The notes: generated by a model from the sequence alone, not told the origin. DNA of 64,000 bases from Imbricaverruca yamaguchii (GCA_034440575.1 JAOTOL010001570.1:753501-817500), one strand, 5' to 3'. Positions 1-12,971 are shown, numbered from the stretch's first letter. Program-made: numbers and translations.

Positions 1-172
1 CCCCGGGGACGAGTCGCCGGCAGACCGGAGCAGTGCCGGGTGTCACGGTACCCCGGGGACGGGTCGCCGGCAGACCGGAGCAGTGCCGGGTGTCACGGGA
101 CCCCGGGGATGAGTCGCCGACAAACCGGAGCAGTGCCAGGTGTCACGGGACCCCGGGGACGGGTGCCGTCGC
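1..172. repeat. 50-bp minisatellite
   Basis: Units of 50 bp start at 1, 51, 101 and partly 151, each beginning CCCCGGGGA and ending TGTCACGG(G/T)A, with a few substitutions. It continues past the left edge. Confidence 0.95.
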
Positions 173-834
173 GTCGCGTGCTGCGACACCCGACGCAGGT
201 GTTCCGGCTGATATGCGAGACAGCGGAGCCTACAGCTGCTCCGGTGAACGCTATCGGCCGTCAAGCAAAACCGAATCACCAGCGGCTGAGAAACCCTGGA
301 CCAGGAGGCCTGCACCCAAATGCAGTGCCATAAAACACAACAGTACACTTAAACACATCCGACTAAACAGCTGGATGTACGCCTGCTGACATGCATACAG
401 TTTATCTACCATACCCCACCGAAACTAACTCGGCAAGACAAGGCGGAGTGTCTAATCATGGCTAAGCCGCTGGCAAGGCCATTCATACACTGAACAGCGG
501 CAGTAATCTTCGTCGGCTTTCGACACGGGCCAAGTCCCTGACCTAGATCGAACGTTCTTCTGGAACGTGACATATTTCGCAATTCCATGGCCACTCCCGA
601 GACGTCAACAGAGAGAAAGGCACGTCACCCGAGACCAACTACCCTCTGACAGAACTGGTGAACGGCGGTCGGCACCTTCCTATCGAGGCCAAACATCAAG
701 CATACCTTTCACGCACGAACACACACAGCACGATGGGACGATCGTCAAGACGCTTAGACATCATTTCAGTGATAAATTACTCCCGAAATAGGGTCGAATG
801 TCACTGTCTGAGCACTGAATATACATCCATTCTA
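173..834. other. stretch without recognised content
   Basis: Single-copy sequence between the first minisatellite and R1. Only short open frames; nothing recognised. Confidence 0.6.
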
Positions 835-1425
835 AGGAAGTATTAACATCGTGCTTGTTGATATTTGCTTATGACGTCCCCAAGACTCCGTTCCAAAAGT
901 ATTTTGTGTATGAATACCATACGTATACTCTCCATTATGGATTGTGATACACAAGCATCTTGCAACACAATTACAGGTACATAGATTATATATGTGTGGT
1001 GTGGTAAACAATGCTACCAACTAATGTCATGTGGACGAGTAGCCTAGGGGTAGGTAGGTTGCTCGTCTCGTAATCGAAAGGTTGTGGGTTCGAGTCTCAC
1101 CTGTCGCTACTCTTCGCCCGCGACCAATCGGCGTGAAAGAATGGCGACGCTACATGACTCAACGGTCGGTGTGTCGTAAAACAAAACAAAACAATCAACT
1201 AATGCCATATAGTTGCAATCATTGTCGTTACTATAGGTGTTTCTATTTTATGAGTCTCACAAATTAAACGAAAAACACGCACTTATGACTGCAAACTGGA
1301 TTAAATATTCAGTTTCAAGAACCGAAACGGTATTTTAATTGGCATGCTTCCATGGCTGATTTCGACATCCTGCTGTATTCGCTTCAACATCTCACATCTA
1401 ACAAAACAACCCCAATATTTTAACA
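835..1425 (-). repeat. interspersed repeat R1, copy 1 (interrupted by a SINE)
   Basis: About 420 bp of R1 lies on both sides of the SINE at 1031-1196. It is homologous to 48335-48845 in the same orientation and to 29430-29850 in the opposite orientation. Shared landmarks are GGAAGTAT near one end and TCTCACATCTAAC near the other. No coding capacity or terminal inverted repeat is visible. Confidence 0.8.
1031..1196 (+). mobile_element. tRNA-derived SINE, family A, full-length
   Basis: It starts with a tRNA-like head (GGACGAGTAGCCTAGGGG, box B GGGTTCGAGTC). A conserved body follows (GTCGCTACTCTTCGCCC... TGACTCAACGGTCGGTGTGTCGT), then an ACAAAACAAA tail. It is flanked by a 12-bp duplication AACTAATG(T/C)CAT at 1019-1030 and 1197-1208, and sits inside repeat R1. 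Confidence 0.9.
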
Positions 1426-1705
1426 CTATCATTTTGACAGTGATTCGGTCTCTAGGCTTCGTACGCAGCGACATGAATTCGACAGGCGGCGTACAGCGCT
1501 GCGTACAGTGCTGCGTACAGCGTAGGCGTCAGACAGCCCAACTCCGGTGCCCACTTCACCAGCGGGCTTGCACAACCAGCGAGCCACACAGCTTTCTTCG
1601 TCTGACGATCGATCGACGCTTAGTAGGGGAACGGTGTTACGCCTGGCTCTGGCTTGCGGGAGACGCCATTGCTACGTTCGCCACGCCACACCGATAGCTG
1701 ACCGA

Positions 1706-2032
1706 TCTAGCGCTCAGTTCGCTAGATCGCCGGTCCGCACTGGTCTCTCCCGTCCTGGCAAGAGAGGATTCGGATCGCTTCACGCGCTTGCATAGCCTCC
1801 GACTTGGAGGGTCAGCTGGCGCCTAGCCCGAAAGAGCCCGTGTCGTGGCACGGGGGCGGAGCAACCATGCTAACGCACTGGCGGCATGATCAGAACTCGG
1901 CTAAAACTCTGCCGTTGAACTGGAAGTACAGGTTTGGGCGGTGGGGCAGGGTTCACGCAGCAAGCACTGCTTATCATAGTCATGGTCCATAAAACCATCC
2001 GAGAACAAATCTGACTGCTTCTTAAACAAAAC
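1706..2032 (+). mobile_element. SINE-like element, family D
   Basis: It is collinear with the reverse complement of 63075-63440: a tRNA-like head (CTCAGTTCGCTAGATCGC, CTGGTCTC), GAGGGTCAG, then AACTCGGCTAAAACTCTGCCGTTGAACTG and AGGGTTCACGC. It ends in an A-rich tail (AAACAAAACAAAAAAAC). Confidence 0.75.
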
Positions 2033-2227
2033 AAAAAAACACATCGCAGCATGTGCACAAGTAATGGACTGTTTTCCTTGTAACGTAAGGCTTTAACCAC
2101 TCGGACGGTAAGCGCCTCACGGCTCAGCATCACTACGAAAAGTCCACGCCGAACATACTCCCTTCTCGAGTGAGTAGTCCGCAACTGGACGGCCGGTCAC
2201 CGACCCTGCCAACCACTCCTATGTGCC

Positions 2228-2281
2228 GGTCCGGCACCAGCCCGTATGTCTAGCGTGAGACGTACGGGCTGGTGCCGGACC
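2228..2281. repeat. inverted repeat (24-bp arms, 6-bp loop)
   Basis: The arms at 2228-2251 and 2258-2281 are complementary except for one position, with AGCGTG between. The arm word CCGGCACCAGCCCGTA also resembles the minisatellite that follows. Confidence 0.9.
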
Positions 2282-2284
2282 TCC

Positions 2285-2455
2285 TGACTCCTTACCTACC
2301 CTCTAACGGTCTAACGTGAGGTGTGCGGGTCGTGACCGGACCTGCCGACCACCTACCCGCCACCCCCCGACGTGTGGTGTCCGGGTCGTGACCGGACCTG
2401 CCGATTCCCTTCCCAGCCATCCCGCTGACGTGGGGTGTGCGGGCCGGCCGACTAT
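2285..2455. repeat. minisatellite of about 57 bp
   Basis: About three units contain GTGTGCGGGTCGTGACCGG, ACCTGCCGA and a CCCGACGTG ending. They are degenerate but clearly tandem. Confidence 0.8.
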
Positions 2456-3054
2456 GTTGGGCGTCACCTGCCCCGCTCTAAACACACGACGTGATGACGC
2501 GTCCACAGTCGGCAGCGTGAAGCCTGCGGCGGTTTATTTAATCAGCACTGGGCCGGATGTCGTCCCCGCACCCGTGCCACCAACGGGCGGCCGTGCTGGG
2601 CGGATTAATGACTTTCGGCCGCCTTTGGCAACCCGAGCTTCTCGTGGATATGGCCGGGATACGTCACTGCGTGTGTGGTCGATGACTCGGCCACGATGGA
2701 AACCAGCCATACCAATCGTCGACATGAACTAGATCTGTCCATGACGCATCGTTGTCTGCGACATTTACATTATAACATCCCTCAAGTCAGGAAATGTTCG
2801 AACATCCATGACATGATGAAAATTAGTTTCTGTGCTGTCCTCTTTTGACTTGGATCAGGGACACCATGCACAGTTGCCTAGGATTGAATGCAGGCTAAAA
2901 TCAGCAAAATATCGGATCTGCAATTCACGGCAAATGCGTATATATTGCGGATCGCATACCGTCACCATTGGTACGGCGGCACGAACATTATCCTGATGCT
3001 TCATGAGGCAGTCACATCACCTACGACGGACGAGATCGCAAGCGAGCACAGCAT

Positions 3055-3232
3055 GACCGGGCCATGCAGTCATCGTCCAGAGCCGACGGAGGGCCACGCG
3101 ACCATCGTCCACGGCCGGCGGAGGACCACGCAACCATCGTCTAGAGCCGGAGCCGGCGGCGGATGGCCACGCAACCATCAGCTAGAGCCGGCGGAGTTCC
3201 ACGCAACCATCGTCCACGGCCGGCGACACTAA
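3055..3232. repeat. degenerate minisatellite, about 36-42 bp
   Basis: Repeats of CCACGCAACCATCGTC followed by (C/T)A(C/G)(A/G)GCCGGCGGA; four to five units. Confidence 0.8.
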
Positions 3233-3488
3233 CCACGTCGATTCGGACGGCTGCGCTAGTACGACACGACGACGGCGCGTAGTGTCCCACCGCATAGCCG
3301 TGGCCAACGCCAGCCCGGTGTGTACACACAGCAACAGGCGAGTAGTGCAGACACACCGTGTATGTTAATGTCGCTGACATGCGTGTCGGCGGCCGGAACT
3401 GGGCTTGTGGCGCGGCGAACGGTATACAGAGCAGAAGGCTGGCAGGCGGCTCGGGGGAGCGGAGGGACACACGGCTACGCTAGGCGAA

Positions 3489-3560
3489 CCGACAGCCGAC
3501 AGCCGACAGGCGACAGCCGACAGCCGACAGCCGACAGCCGACAGCTGACATACGACAGCC
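3489..3560. repeat. 7-bp tandem repeat (GACAGCC)n
   Basis: About ten copies of GACAGCC with small changes (GACAGGC, GACAGCT, GACATAC). Confidence 0.95.
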
Positions 3561-3715
3561 GACAGACGCGGAGACATACATGCATACGACTAAAGCAGAC
3601 GGAAGGCCGAATGCATCTGGCTACTAGACTCCCATACAAACACATCGGCGGACGGAACACACACACGCACACAATGGCAAGAGGGTCACGTGGTCGGCGG
3701 ATGCCGGATCATTAC

Positions 3716-6700
3716 CTGAGGAATGCCTGGATGGAGCCGGCGTCGACCCTGTCGCCGAAGTAGCTGGCGGCGGGACCGTCGCGACCAGACTGCACGACAC
3801 CGGCGGGGCTGCCTCGGAACGCGAACCGCCCCAGCAGCACGCCTTCAGCACACGCGCACACTTACGGCTGGTATGCAGAACAGTGGCAGACGCGCTGGCA
3901 CGTGGGCGGGTGATGCGGACAGACACAGTGGGAATCGGCGCCCAGAACGAAGGCGCAGCTGGTCAGGCGCACGTGCCTCGAGCACAGCTGACATGGTCAA
4001 AAAGCACGCAAACACGGCCATCGTGGACACGGAGGGCACAATGCATAGCGAACACACAGCTAACACACGGATACACATACTCACAGTGTACGTAACGTAA
4101 CGGAATGTACACACGCACGAAGGAGGCAAGCACAGTGGATATAGTTACCGTTAACACAACCAGAGGTGCGATGAGCTCCGAACTGGCGGGTTTTAGGGCG
4201 CCTCGACTACCGAGGTTGTTTGGAGCTTCGAGCTGGATGAACGAACGATCTAAGTAGGCATACGCAGAGGAACCCAGAAAGCGCGAAGGCAGTATTCGCA
4301 CACGAGCGCGTGGTACAGAGAGCATAACACGACTCGAATCACTAGCTGAAGTACATTGAGTAAAGAGGAAACGTTCGCAGTGGTGATCGCAAGTAAGACA
4401 CGCAACGTTACTTTTCACAATCAAATCCCAGATAATCGTACCAGAGGACCGGACTTGACCACGCAGTAAGCAATCACAGGCTCAGGTGTTCTTTCCTCAA
4501 AGCTCCATCGAATTGGAATGATGATGAATTGGAGTTTATGGGCGTGTCGACTGCCAAGGCAATTTTTCCTCCATCGATGATGAGCGACATGACTTGCAGT
4601 TGGGGCTAGGCGTGAAACAAAGAAAGTCGGCGCGTGACAGACCGTGATGCGAGGAACCGCCCGCCAAAAATGTGTGCTGTGAGGCGCAAAAAGAAGAGCG
4701 GGCAGAAACGTGTCGAACACAAGTCATGATCTGATCGCTTCATCCATAGCATTGTGCTCTCTGGAATATTATAAATTGCAATTACGCTTTTCGAGTTGAA
4801 TGACGATGCACTACAATACATTTGCAGATACCGAAAATGTTTGAGAAAAAAAAATTACTTTGACAAAAACCTATGTAGAAACTCGGCTTCCAGAAAATCG
4901 CAAAGTTCTCCGGGTTCTTACGCATTCGCTTTCAGTAATCGAACATAACTAAACAGGCCCTTGGTGAAATAATTTAACGACTATCTAACGAAACGAAGAA
5001 AACAGCACCATCAATCGAAACCCTAGATCGAAAACTTGCTCAAACTAAATGCGATCTTGTTTTTAACCTGCACCGTCTCGGGGGGGTCTTCAACCGCCCA
5101 TTCAGGTTTCTCGCGGATCGTGAAAAAACGGCGCGCTGCCGCGCGCCGTTTTTACGGTCAACTCTAACCATTAGAAAGGAGAACTTAAAGAAAACCTGAA
5201 AACTCGAAATTTTGACCATTTAAAAATGATATTGAGTTCTTGGTGGCCAAAAAATTGTATAGTCCTGGTGGAGTTCGCTGTCCTTTTCTGATTCGATTTT
5301 TTTTCTTCTTCCATATATCCCCAAAATAAGCTCCCCAGAGCAAAAAACATAATGGAAGTCGCGAAATAGTGACGGGTCCCATAGTGACGTCACTTTTTTT
5401 TTTGGGGGGGGGGGTCGGGCCCTACTCGTCGAGCGCTTTCAGATGACACCTCTTTCGTTTCGTGCGACGCTTAGTTTGGTTGTGTTCTTAACAGCCCCCC
5501 CCAGAGACGGGGTGTGAGGACTTGACCGGAGAGACGGCGCGGGTTAGCAGTGAAGGTGCATATGAAGATATCGTGCCAAAACATATCGATATATATATAT
5601 ATATATATAACGCATATATATTCTGCACAACGTTTTTGGAGATTATATAAATGGCACGGATACGATACTTAATGGTTGCGAAAACGACAACACGGTCACG
5701 TTCAAGAACAAACGAACATTGACGTTAACACCACTAAATGCACACATATGTTAAGTAAATACCACGGAACTGTTCGGGCAGCATGGGAGAGCGACACACA
5801 GCATCCCACTCGCGGAGCACACCACAACCCATCCCGACATCAGCACGGTCAAAACGGCTATGGCTTGCCGGCGATGACCCGAGGATGCCCACCGGCCCTA
5901 ACCAGCGGATAACCATGCGACTGGTCACGGCGACACTGGTGACGTCACGCGCCACAAACAGCCCACCGCCCGTCGCAGTCTGCACTGGCTGCGGCGCTAC
6001 CTGCCCACGCCAGGTGGCGTGCGCCAGCCTGCACGCCGGCCACCGAGCACACGAGGTCATCAGGTCCAGCTCACAGCGTCACAGCGTCGAGGTCACAGCG
6101 AGCCCAGCTGGTGGGGCGGGTGACGCCGTGATCAGGTCGCGAGGTGAGAGGGAACGCGCGCTCGTTTGGCGGCGATAGGCGCACGATATTAGGATGCGCT
6201 AGATTAGAGCGGTATGCAAGATGTGACAAGCCCTCATTTGCATGCACTGGACATATATGGATACAAGCGAATGCAAATGGACGAGGTTAGCGGGGCAGGA
6301 TCTACACAGACAAGACGCAAACTAGCGGCACACTACGGTGGTATGTCTCGGGGTGCAGCCCTGCGGAGGTGACGTGGAGCGGGGACGGGGCAGAGGGCTT
6401 GATAGGAGTCCGGCTGTCGACTGAACAGACGGATAGGAGGGGAGGGGCGTTGACAGGAAGGGAGGGAAGGGCTCACGACAAGCAATCGGACATACTTCAT
6501 AAGAGGAGGCTTCACAGCTAGACCGTCGCACACCGGAGGCAGGGCTTTATCATCACGTGTCCACTCCGGAACAAGGTGTACATCAGGCCACATCGACATC
6601 GGGCACGTCATAGACAAGTCGGGGAGGGGTAGAAGAGAAGAGGCTGGTAAAACAGGAAAGTTGAAACGGACAAGGGTGCCTTCAACGAGGAAGTCCCATA

Positions 6701-7840
6701 CAGAGCCGGAGATGAAAATTAGTGACGAATGGAACAAGATTGAAAGCGGAATAGAGTTCGGTTGGAACAAGGTTGAAACTATAATATAGATGAATAGGAC
6801 AAGGTCAAAAGTAGAATAGCGTCGAATGTAATAAGGTCGACAGCCTAACACAGATATAACACTTGTGCAAGGAGGCTATATAGGGGTGCTTACGTGAACA
6901 GCGGGACAGCGTAGACAGCTGATTGGGTTAGATTTAGGTTAGGTATACGTTAGGTAATGGTAGAATGGGTTAGGCTAGAATAATATGGAATACGCTGGGC
7001 AAGGTTAGTTGTACCATCGTTGGGCGAGGGGAAGATTTCTGTGGCTTCGCACAAGTGTTTCTCCAGGCTGGATTTCTAACTACATGGTCAAGGACGTCGG
7101 CACAGAAAGAAAGGCTAGGAAGTCATATGTCGAAGCCGAGGAATAAGAATAAGCATGTCAGTGTATGGCATACTTAGGCTAACCCAATATACTAGAGAGC
7201 ATATCGTGGGAGAACATCAACAGGACAAGCAAACACGGGATAATGTGTTTAAATTATGGGAGAGGTACTCTGATCTAAGCAGGTACAAAGAGGTACGCAG
7301 AGCATGTCATACTTCAAATACACGGTAAACGTGGAAAATAAAGATACATGGAGACACAGGCGAGATGGATGCAAAAGTTGGACAAATGCTACAAGGATGA
7401 ATTCACGATAAGTGATGATACGGAACACGAGTGGTGACAGTCAGGGACACCGCCGACGACACCAGCGGACATATAAGATAGCAAGAGACATTGGTGCACA
7501 CCAAGGCACGTTGAGGCCGGGGTGGGACGTAACAACAGGAACACTGAGTGGCAATATGAACACTGAGTGACAACACAAACACGCGGGTGACAACATGCAC
7601 ACGCGGGTAACAGCACGAACACAGCGGGTGACAACGGGAGCGCGGGAAGACAACGGGAACGCGGCGAAGCAACGTGAGCGCGGGGTGACGAAAGCGACAT
7701 GATGAGGCGGCCGCACCTGCGATGCACGCGACGATGGCGGCTGCCAGCACGGCCGACCAGAGCAGCTTGCGCGGCACCATCGCGGACGGCATGGCGCCGC
7801 CACTGAGGCGGCCGCCAACGTACGTCATCTCGCGCTGCAT
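3716..7840 (-). CDS. second candidate type II membrane protein N-terminus (two exons, incomplete)
   Basis: Exon 7840-7717 starts MQREMTYVGG (ATG with G at -3) and ends in phase 1 at ATCGCAG|GTGCGG. Exon 3842-3716 follows with the complementary phase. Together they give a basic VPRK patch, a continuous hydrophobic run LLWSAVLAAAIVACIAG plus VLLGRF, and an outer segment ending YFGDRVDAGSIQAFL, cut in phase 2 at CTCAG|GTAAT. The helix is completed only by the splice, which argues for the join. The DRVDAGSIQAFL ending aligns with the AENIKKFL-type segment of NAALADases and with DVSGHNIAATL of the candidate at 14920-18718, with the same intron phase. The acceptor (CTGAAG) has a poor pyrimidine tract. 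No further exon is seen before the window edge. Confidence 0.33.
4187..4222 (-). mobile_element. possible micro-insertion of tail family E
   Basis: The reverse complement contains GTAGTCGAGGCGCCCTAAAACCC, the family E core. It is bracketed by GAGCTCCGAACTGG at 4173-4186 and GAGCTTCGAGCTGG at 4223-4236, two mismatches apart. This is the least secure member. Confidence 0.5.
5060..5520 (-). repeat. interspersed repeat R2, copy 1
   Basis: The reverse complement matches 27520-28195 in order: AAACTAAG, GAAAGAGGTGTCAT, GCTCGA(C/T)GAGTAGG, GTGACGTCAC, CATTATGTTTTTT, CTCTGGGGAG, GGATATATG, GAAAAGGACAGCGAA and finally CGAGACGG. It is diverged and has no coding capacity. Confidence 0.8.
5124..5153. repeat. 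perfect GC-rich hairpin with T-run (13-bp arms, 4-bp loop)
   Basis: The arms AAAAACGGCGCGC and its complement flank TGCC. It looks like a bacterial-type terminator, but the context is an old animal repeat, so it is called a palindrome only. It is absent from R2 copy 2. Confidence 0.9.
5586..5611. repeat. (TA)n microsatellite
   Basis: About 13 TA units followed by an AT-rich flank. Confidence 0.9.
5620..7530. other. stretch without recognised content
   Basis: No exon or repeat recognised. 5840-6170 is GC-rich and open in several frames but resembles no protein. 6340-6850 is purine-rich on + and open on - without similarity. Confidence 0.5.
7530..7700. repeat. degenerate minisatellite of about 23 bp
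   Basis: Units of the type GCGGGTGACAACA.GAACAC repeat from about 7530 to the splice donor of the candidate exon ending at 7717. Confidence 0.75.
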
Positions 7841-8467
7841 GGCCGGTCACGTGACGCGACGGTGGCGCCGTGCGGCGGCGCGCGCCTCAGACAGCCAGCC
7901 TGCAACGCAGCCAGCGGCGGCGTCCAGCCCGGGGACGGGCGAAGTGAGGCGGCACGCACCGCCACCTGCGCTGTACAGAACGGGCCCGGGTATCTGACCG
8001 CAGACTCCCGACTCGCTGGTAGATAGCGTGCCAGTTCCTGAATGGTGTTAGTCCGATGGCGACATCATTGTGTAGCCATTCGCGAGGGAATCTGGAGGGA
8101 AGGCACAACAGCCCACAAACAGCGCTATTAATTTGGGTCTAAGGCGCTTCGAGCCACTCTCGCGAGACGGCAAAACGTATTGCCGACGTCGAAGCCTCAA
8201 CTTGGACGCAACTGACATCTGACATATTTTGATCGTTTCGATTTGCAGGCAGGCACAATCGGTGGTACACTGCGCCCTGGCACTGTGCGTTCTCGTGCGC
8301 TGAGGTCGGCGCTGTCCATACGCACGACATGACATTAGCAGAATACAGCATTGCCGATGGATAGCATGACAACCGATTATGATTACAGCATTATAGGTAC
8401 CTAACGCAATCTGTGACCTAACGGTTATCTATAGCACGGATAGTAGCTTACTATTATCCATGTCTAT

Positions 8468-8612
8468 GGCTTCACGACACACGAAGCAGCTGAAACGACA
8501 TGACTTCGTCTGCCGCTCACTCTTGCGGGGAGGGCGGAAACTGAGGCTAATCAAACCGTGCACATGAGGTCTCCCAGACGCTCTGCTTAATCACTGAGCT
8601 ACCGACGTCCCT
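8468..8612 (-). mobile_element. tRNA-derived SINE, family C (decayed)
   Basis: It matches 30196-30353: GGCTTCACGACACAC, CGCTCACTCTTGCGGGGAGGG, and a tRNA-like end TTAATCACTGAGCTACCGACG. The middle is diverged. Confidence 0.7.
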
Positions 8613-11148
8613 TCATCATCTAGAAGAGGATGGATTACGCTGGATAACAACAGAGTGCCGGCTGAACCACACTTCAGCCACTTTCAACATATATCAGATC
8701 TAATGGCATGCCATTACACGCATACACCCATTCATGATGAAGTTCATTTACAACTTCGCAGCCTCACACAATGTCGGCATTGCCGACTGCTACACGGGTT
8801 GACAAGGCACGCGCATATACAGGGCTAGCTCTGAGAGATCGACGTACTGTTCTTGTGGTGTTAAAATTGGAGGGTACGTCTTTTTCTGGTAATAATATGA
8901 TCATCTGTCACCGGAACACTGATGCTCCAGGTGAGACTAAACAAGCTTCCACTGAACCGCAGACACCAGATACAATGCAGCCCGTCTTCCCAACTAATTG
9001 TCTACCTGATCTGACTAATTTTACCTTGACATGGCAAGACCTCGATATGGTGCGCCTCACCAGCATAATTTATCACTCTGCATAAAATGCTGCTAGTTCA
9101 GGCAATGGCAAACACAAATCTGCTCCGAACTGCGCCGAATCGTCACTGCACTGCAGCCAATGGCGCAACCAGAATTTCCTTAAGGAAGAGACCAAAACGG
9201 CCATAATAAGGCAACCCTTTAGGCGCGCGAAGAGCGTCGAAAATGTTTGGTTGTGCGTGGTAAAAATCCCAAAGTGTATTGTTTGATCTAGTGCATTTTA
9301 TATTGCTAAGAAGACCCTCCGCCCTTAGCCGCGCGTTTGAATGCAGCAAGATTCACTTCTGCGATCTAACTGTGTGACGTATGGCCAGAAACTCCACCGC
9401 TACTGACACGACTCAGAACGGGGCTGCTGCTCCGCGATCGGTGCACGCTAAAATGCTTCTAGGATACTTTGGACGCGGCACCCAATTTCATAGAGCTTCC
9501 TCGGGACGTTACTGTTGCATGGAATTTCGGACACAAATGCAGTGCTCTCGACTTAGCGTCTACCCGACACATACGCTACATGCTCCGATATATATACGCT
9601 ACATGCCCAGACATATACGCTATATGTCGCCGCATCTCGAACACAATTTACACGGCGCTGCTCTTCACAAAGCCTTCAGCACTACTATTCGATACATCAC
9701 GGCCGAACGTGGAGACGAAGCCGGCTTCTGCTCACACGCGTAACAAAGGTGGTATCTGCTAGTGTATGCTTAATTATCGGTATGCCATAGGAATGCTGTA
9801 CTCATGCTGAATGCTATAGACCCACTTACGACACATTTCGCCTGCTATTTGCTCAAGTGAATGGTTGTTAAATACCCATACAAATTTGCCGTTTTATTTC
9901 AATCTATTTTCCCCCTGTACAATTCACTTTTCTAATCCCCCACCCCATCACGTTCAGCTTGCTTCCAATTCAACATATGCTTATGACTCATAATTTCGTC
10001 GGATTCGTAGCGCGAGAAACGACCAGCAACATGACGTCTTTCCCTAGTGTTTAGTGCCTGGTCGGACTTGAGCGTGCTTGCGGGCAGATGGCTGCAACTG
10101 ATGGCACGTACATACACCTGCCCCACTGGGCACATCTCCAAACTGTTCGCTCTAGCAAGCGGACTTTTTAATACCGCTGTATTCGCTCTTCTCAGGCCCT
10201 GTCACCATCGCCGACGTACGGTGTTGGATAGATTACACGGATGGCAGTGGGCTGCCATTGGCCGTCCTGCAGCCATTTGACACTGGACCTTTCTGCTCGG
10301 ACGGATGACGACAATCCTAACTGGGTTAGCCTCGGACGTAAAAGAAGGACGTAAAGCAGGGCCGGCCCGATAGTCACGCTTTACATTAGGAGCAAGTATT
10401 TGCTAAAGCATTCCGGGTCCAAATTTCTACAGACAGAAGTAGACTTCTTACCCACTCGAAAATATTCCCACTGAAACACTTGCAATTTTTGCCGAACAGA
10501 AGGGCACCGTCGTAGCCGGCACTCCGCCCCGTGGTTAGGTCAGCCCAGACACAATGTCACGTGACTTGTGTGTCTAGGGGACGGACAATCAGCTGGGTCA
10601 ACGGAATACAAATTCACACTGATGCACTGGATGTTTGTGAATGGCTCATCCCGAGCGGGAACAGTACAAAATATCGCCACCACATGTCACGCACCCACTC
10701 GCTTCCCTTCATTTGTGCTCCTGCACGGAACGTTACAGTCACAGCTTAAACAGCTATCTGCGGAAACAACGCACAAAGCTAACCATGCACCGAAGCATGG
10801 CAGGAGTCGTGTCTCTTGTCAGGTTGGTGTGTGATGTGTGCTGATGGTCAGACTATAATGGAGTACCGGGTAGATGGGCAGCTAACGCTGAGTGAGAAGC
10901 AAACCGGACACAATTTGCCGAAGATCGAATATATATATATATACAGATGAACAATGCCGCGGCGTTACAATGCAGAAAGAATCGTCAACACCTTTCTCAG
11001 TTTGTGGCCACAACGCAAGTGAAGAGATCGTCAAGCTTTGCGATACCGATAATCCGTGAGGTACTCAGTCATGCGACTTTTTGATAGTTCGAGCATGCAG
11101 TACAAGACCGTACATGTTGGATTCCATAAAATAACTCAAATAACTTAA
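8613..11148. other. stretch without recognised content
   Basis: No exon recognised. A few repeats of TATATACGCTACATG occur near 9585-9625, and a short TA tract at 10929. It would be downstream of, or inside, the - strand candidate genes. Confidence 0.5.
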
Positions 11149-11163
11149 ACACACGCATTATTA

Positions 11164-11296
11164 GCCAAAGGTCCCGGGTTCGACTCTAGCGCCACTCAGG
11201 ACATTTCCCAATCCCGCGGCCCACCGGCGAAACAGTGTGGACGGCGCCATTAGCCGTGAATGTGCATAAAGTGTGTCGTGAACCAACCAATAAACA
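11164..11296 (+). mobile_element. tRNA-derived SINE, family B (5'-truncated)
   Basis: It begins inside the tRNA-like head (AAAGGTCCCGGGTTCGACTC) and contains CGCGGCCCACCGGCGAAACAG and GCCATTAGCCGTGAATGTGC, with an AACCAACCAATAAACA tail. A 15-bp duplication ACACAC(G/C)CATTATTA lies at 11149-11163 and 11297-11311. Confidence 0.92.
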
Positions 11297-12601
11297 ACAC
11301 ACCCATTATTACCGTGATTACTTCATCGATCCTTTTGCTTTTCGAGACTTTTGCACAGCCATGTGTCACCATAGGTAGCAGTCAAAAGGATAAACAGAGC
11401 TCAGGTCCTATTAAGCTTCAGACGATTATTAGCACAGCTCACAACGTAACATAGCAGACTCCACGAAAGGCTTGAAAACTGTCCAGGCTATGTCTACACC
11501 AAAGCTGTCCCTGTGCCCATGGTGAGGTCCCAAGACAAGCTGGTATGCCTTAGCTTGGTGGACGCTGTGCCTCCTAAAATGAACATGCATCGCCAAAAAA
11601 TAAAACGCACCGATAGATATGCCTCTTCGACCAGCGTAGAATCATCACAAAATCGTGCGCGATATGCCTTCGCGGACGAGGAACATGACAGTGTCTTCTT
11701 CGTCCACGAGACCGTCCCCAAGATCTAAGGTTGAATAACAATCCAGGACCATGGGATCCACAGCATACTAAAGCAACAACTAGAAAGCAAACACTGGTAG
11801 TGCTGCTATCCTGCTAGCAAACACGACCCAGAGACGCACCTATGTGTGCACCACGAATGCAACAGCGCGCAATACACACTGGACAATAGTGGAATAGCCG
11901 CGCGTTGCACCATCCATGTGGTACGCTCAGAAAACACGACCAACCGCCAAGCCAACATTGACCCGATGCACAGCGTCGGAGACCGCAGCGAGGCTGCCAA
12001 CTAGTGCGACACACAGCGCTGCCAAACGAGTCGCCGCCTACCTGCACGCGCTTCGCCAGCATGGACGTCGGCCCTCACCACGTATATCACAAGTACCACC
12101 GGGCGGTCGGCAGCGCGCGAGGTGCACGCGGCGCAGCACGGCGCGCGCCGGCTGCCATTACACCCGCTGGCCGCCGCCGCGGGGACGGGCCGACCAGTCG
12201 GCCAGCGAGGCTGCCGAGCCACCGGAGGGGGACGGGGGGCTACCGCGGAACGACTGTTGTTGTTTTTGGCCAGCGGCGGCGGCACCGCGGCCGCTGAACA
12301 GAGCACGCAGCCGCGCCGACTCGACGAGCCGAGGCCGAGCCAGTTGGCAGCGATTCTGTCGTCTGCCCTCGACAGTGGAATGCTCAAGTGTGACCGATTC
12401 ATTACCTCGGTACATCAACCCTTCCACGAGCTGGCAGTGTGCTGAAGTGCAGGAGGATGCATGTTCACGATACAAACACCGACGAGTGCACGGGCGGACT
12501 GATGAACTGATAAAAGCAGCACTAATGATATGCCGCTTGGAGCGCTCCAACGGCGCGACTAACTTTGCTACCATGCTCTCTGCAATATACACATGGAAAC
12601 C

Positions 12602-12971
<370 letters not shown>

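Noticed and set aside
2095..2160. tRNA-like words (CGAGTGGTTAAAGCC on -)
   Set aside because: No full cloverleaf; probably a SINE remnant.
5124..5153. Rho-independent terminator
   Set aside because: The organism is an animal; only the fold is similar.
12060..12160. - strand hydrophobic stretch ([10 protein letters not shown]) before a GT
   Set aside because: Short, with no clear acceptor and competing open frames.
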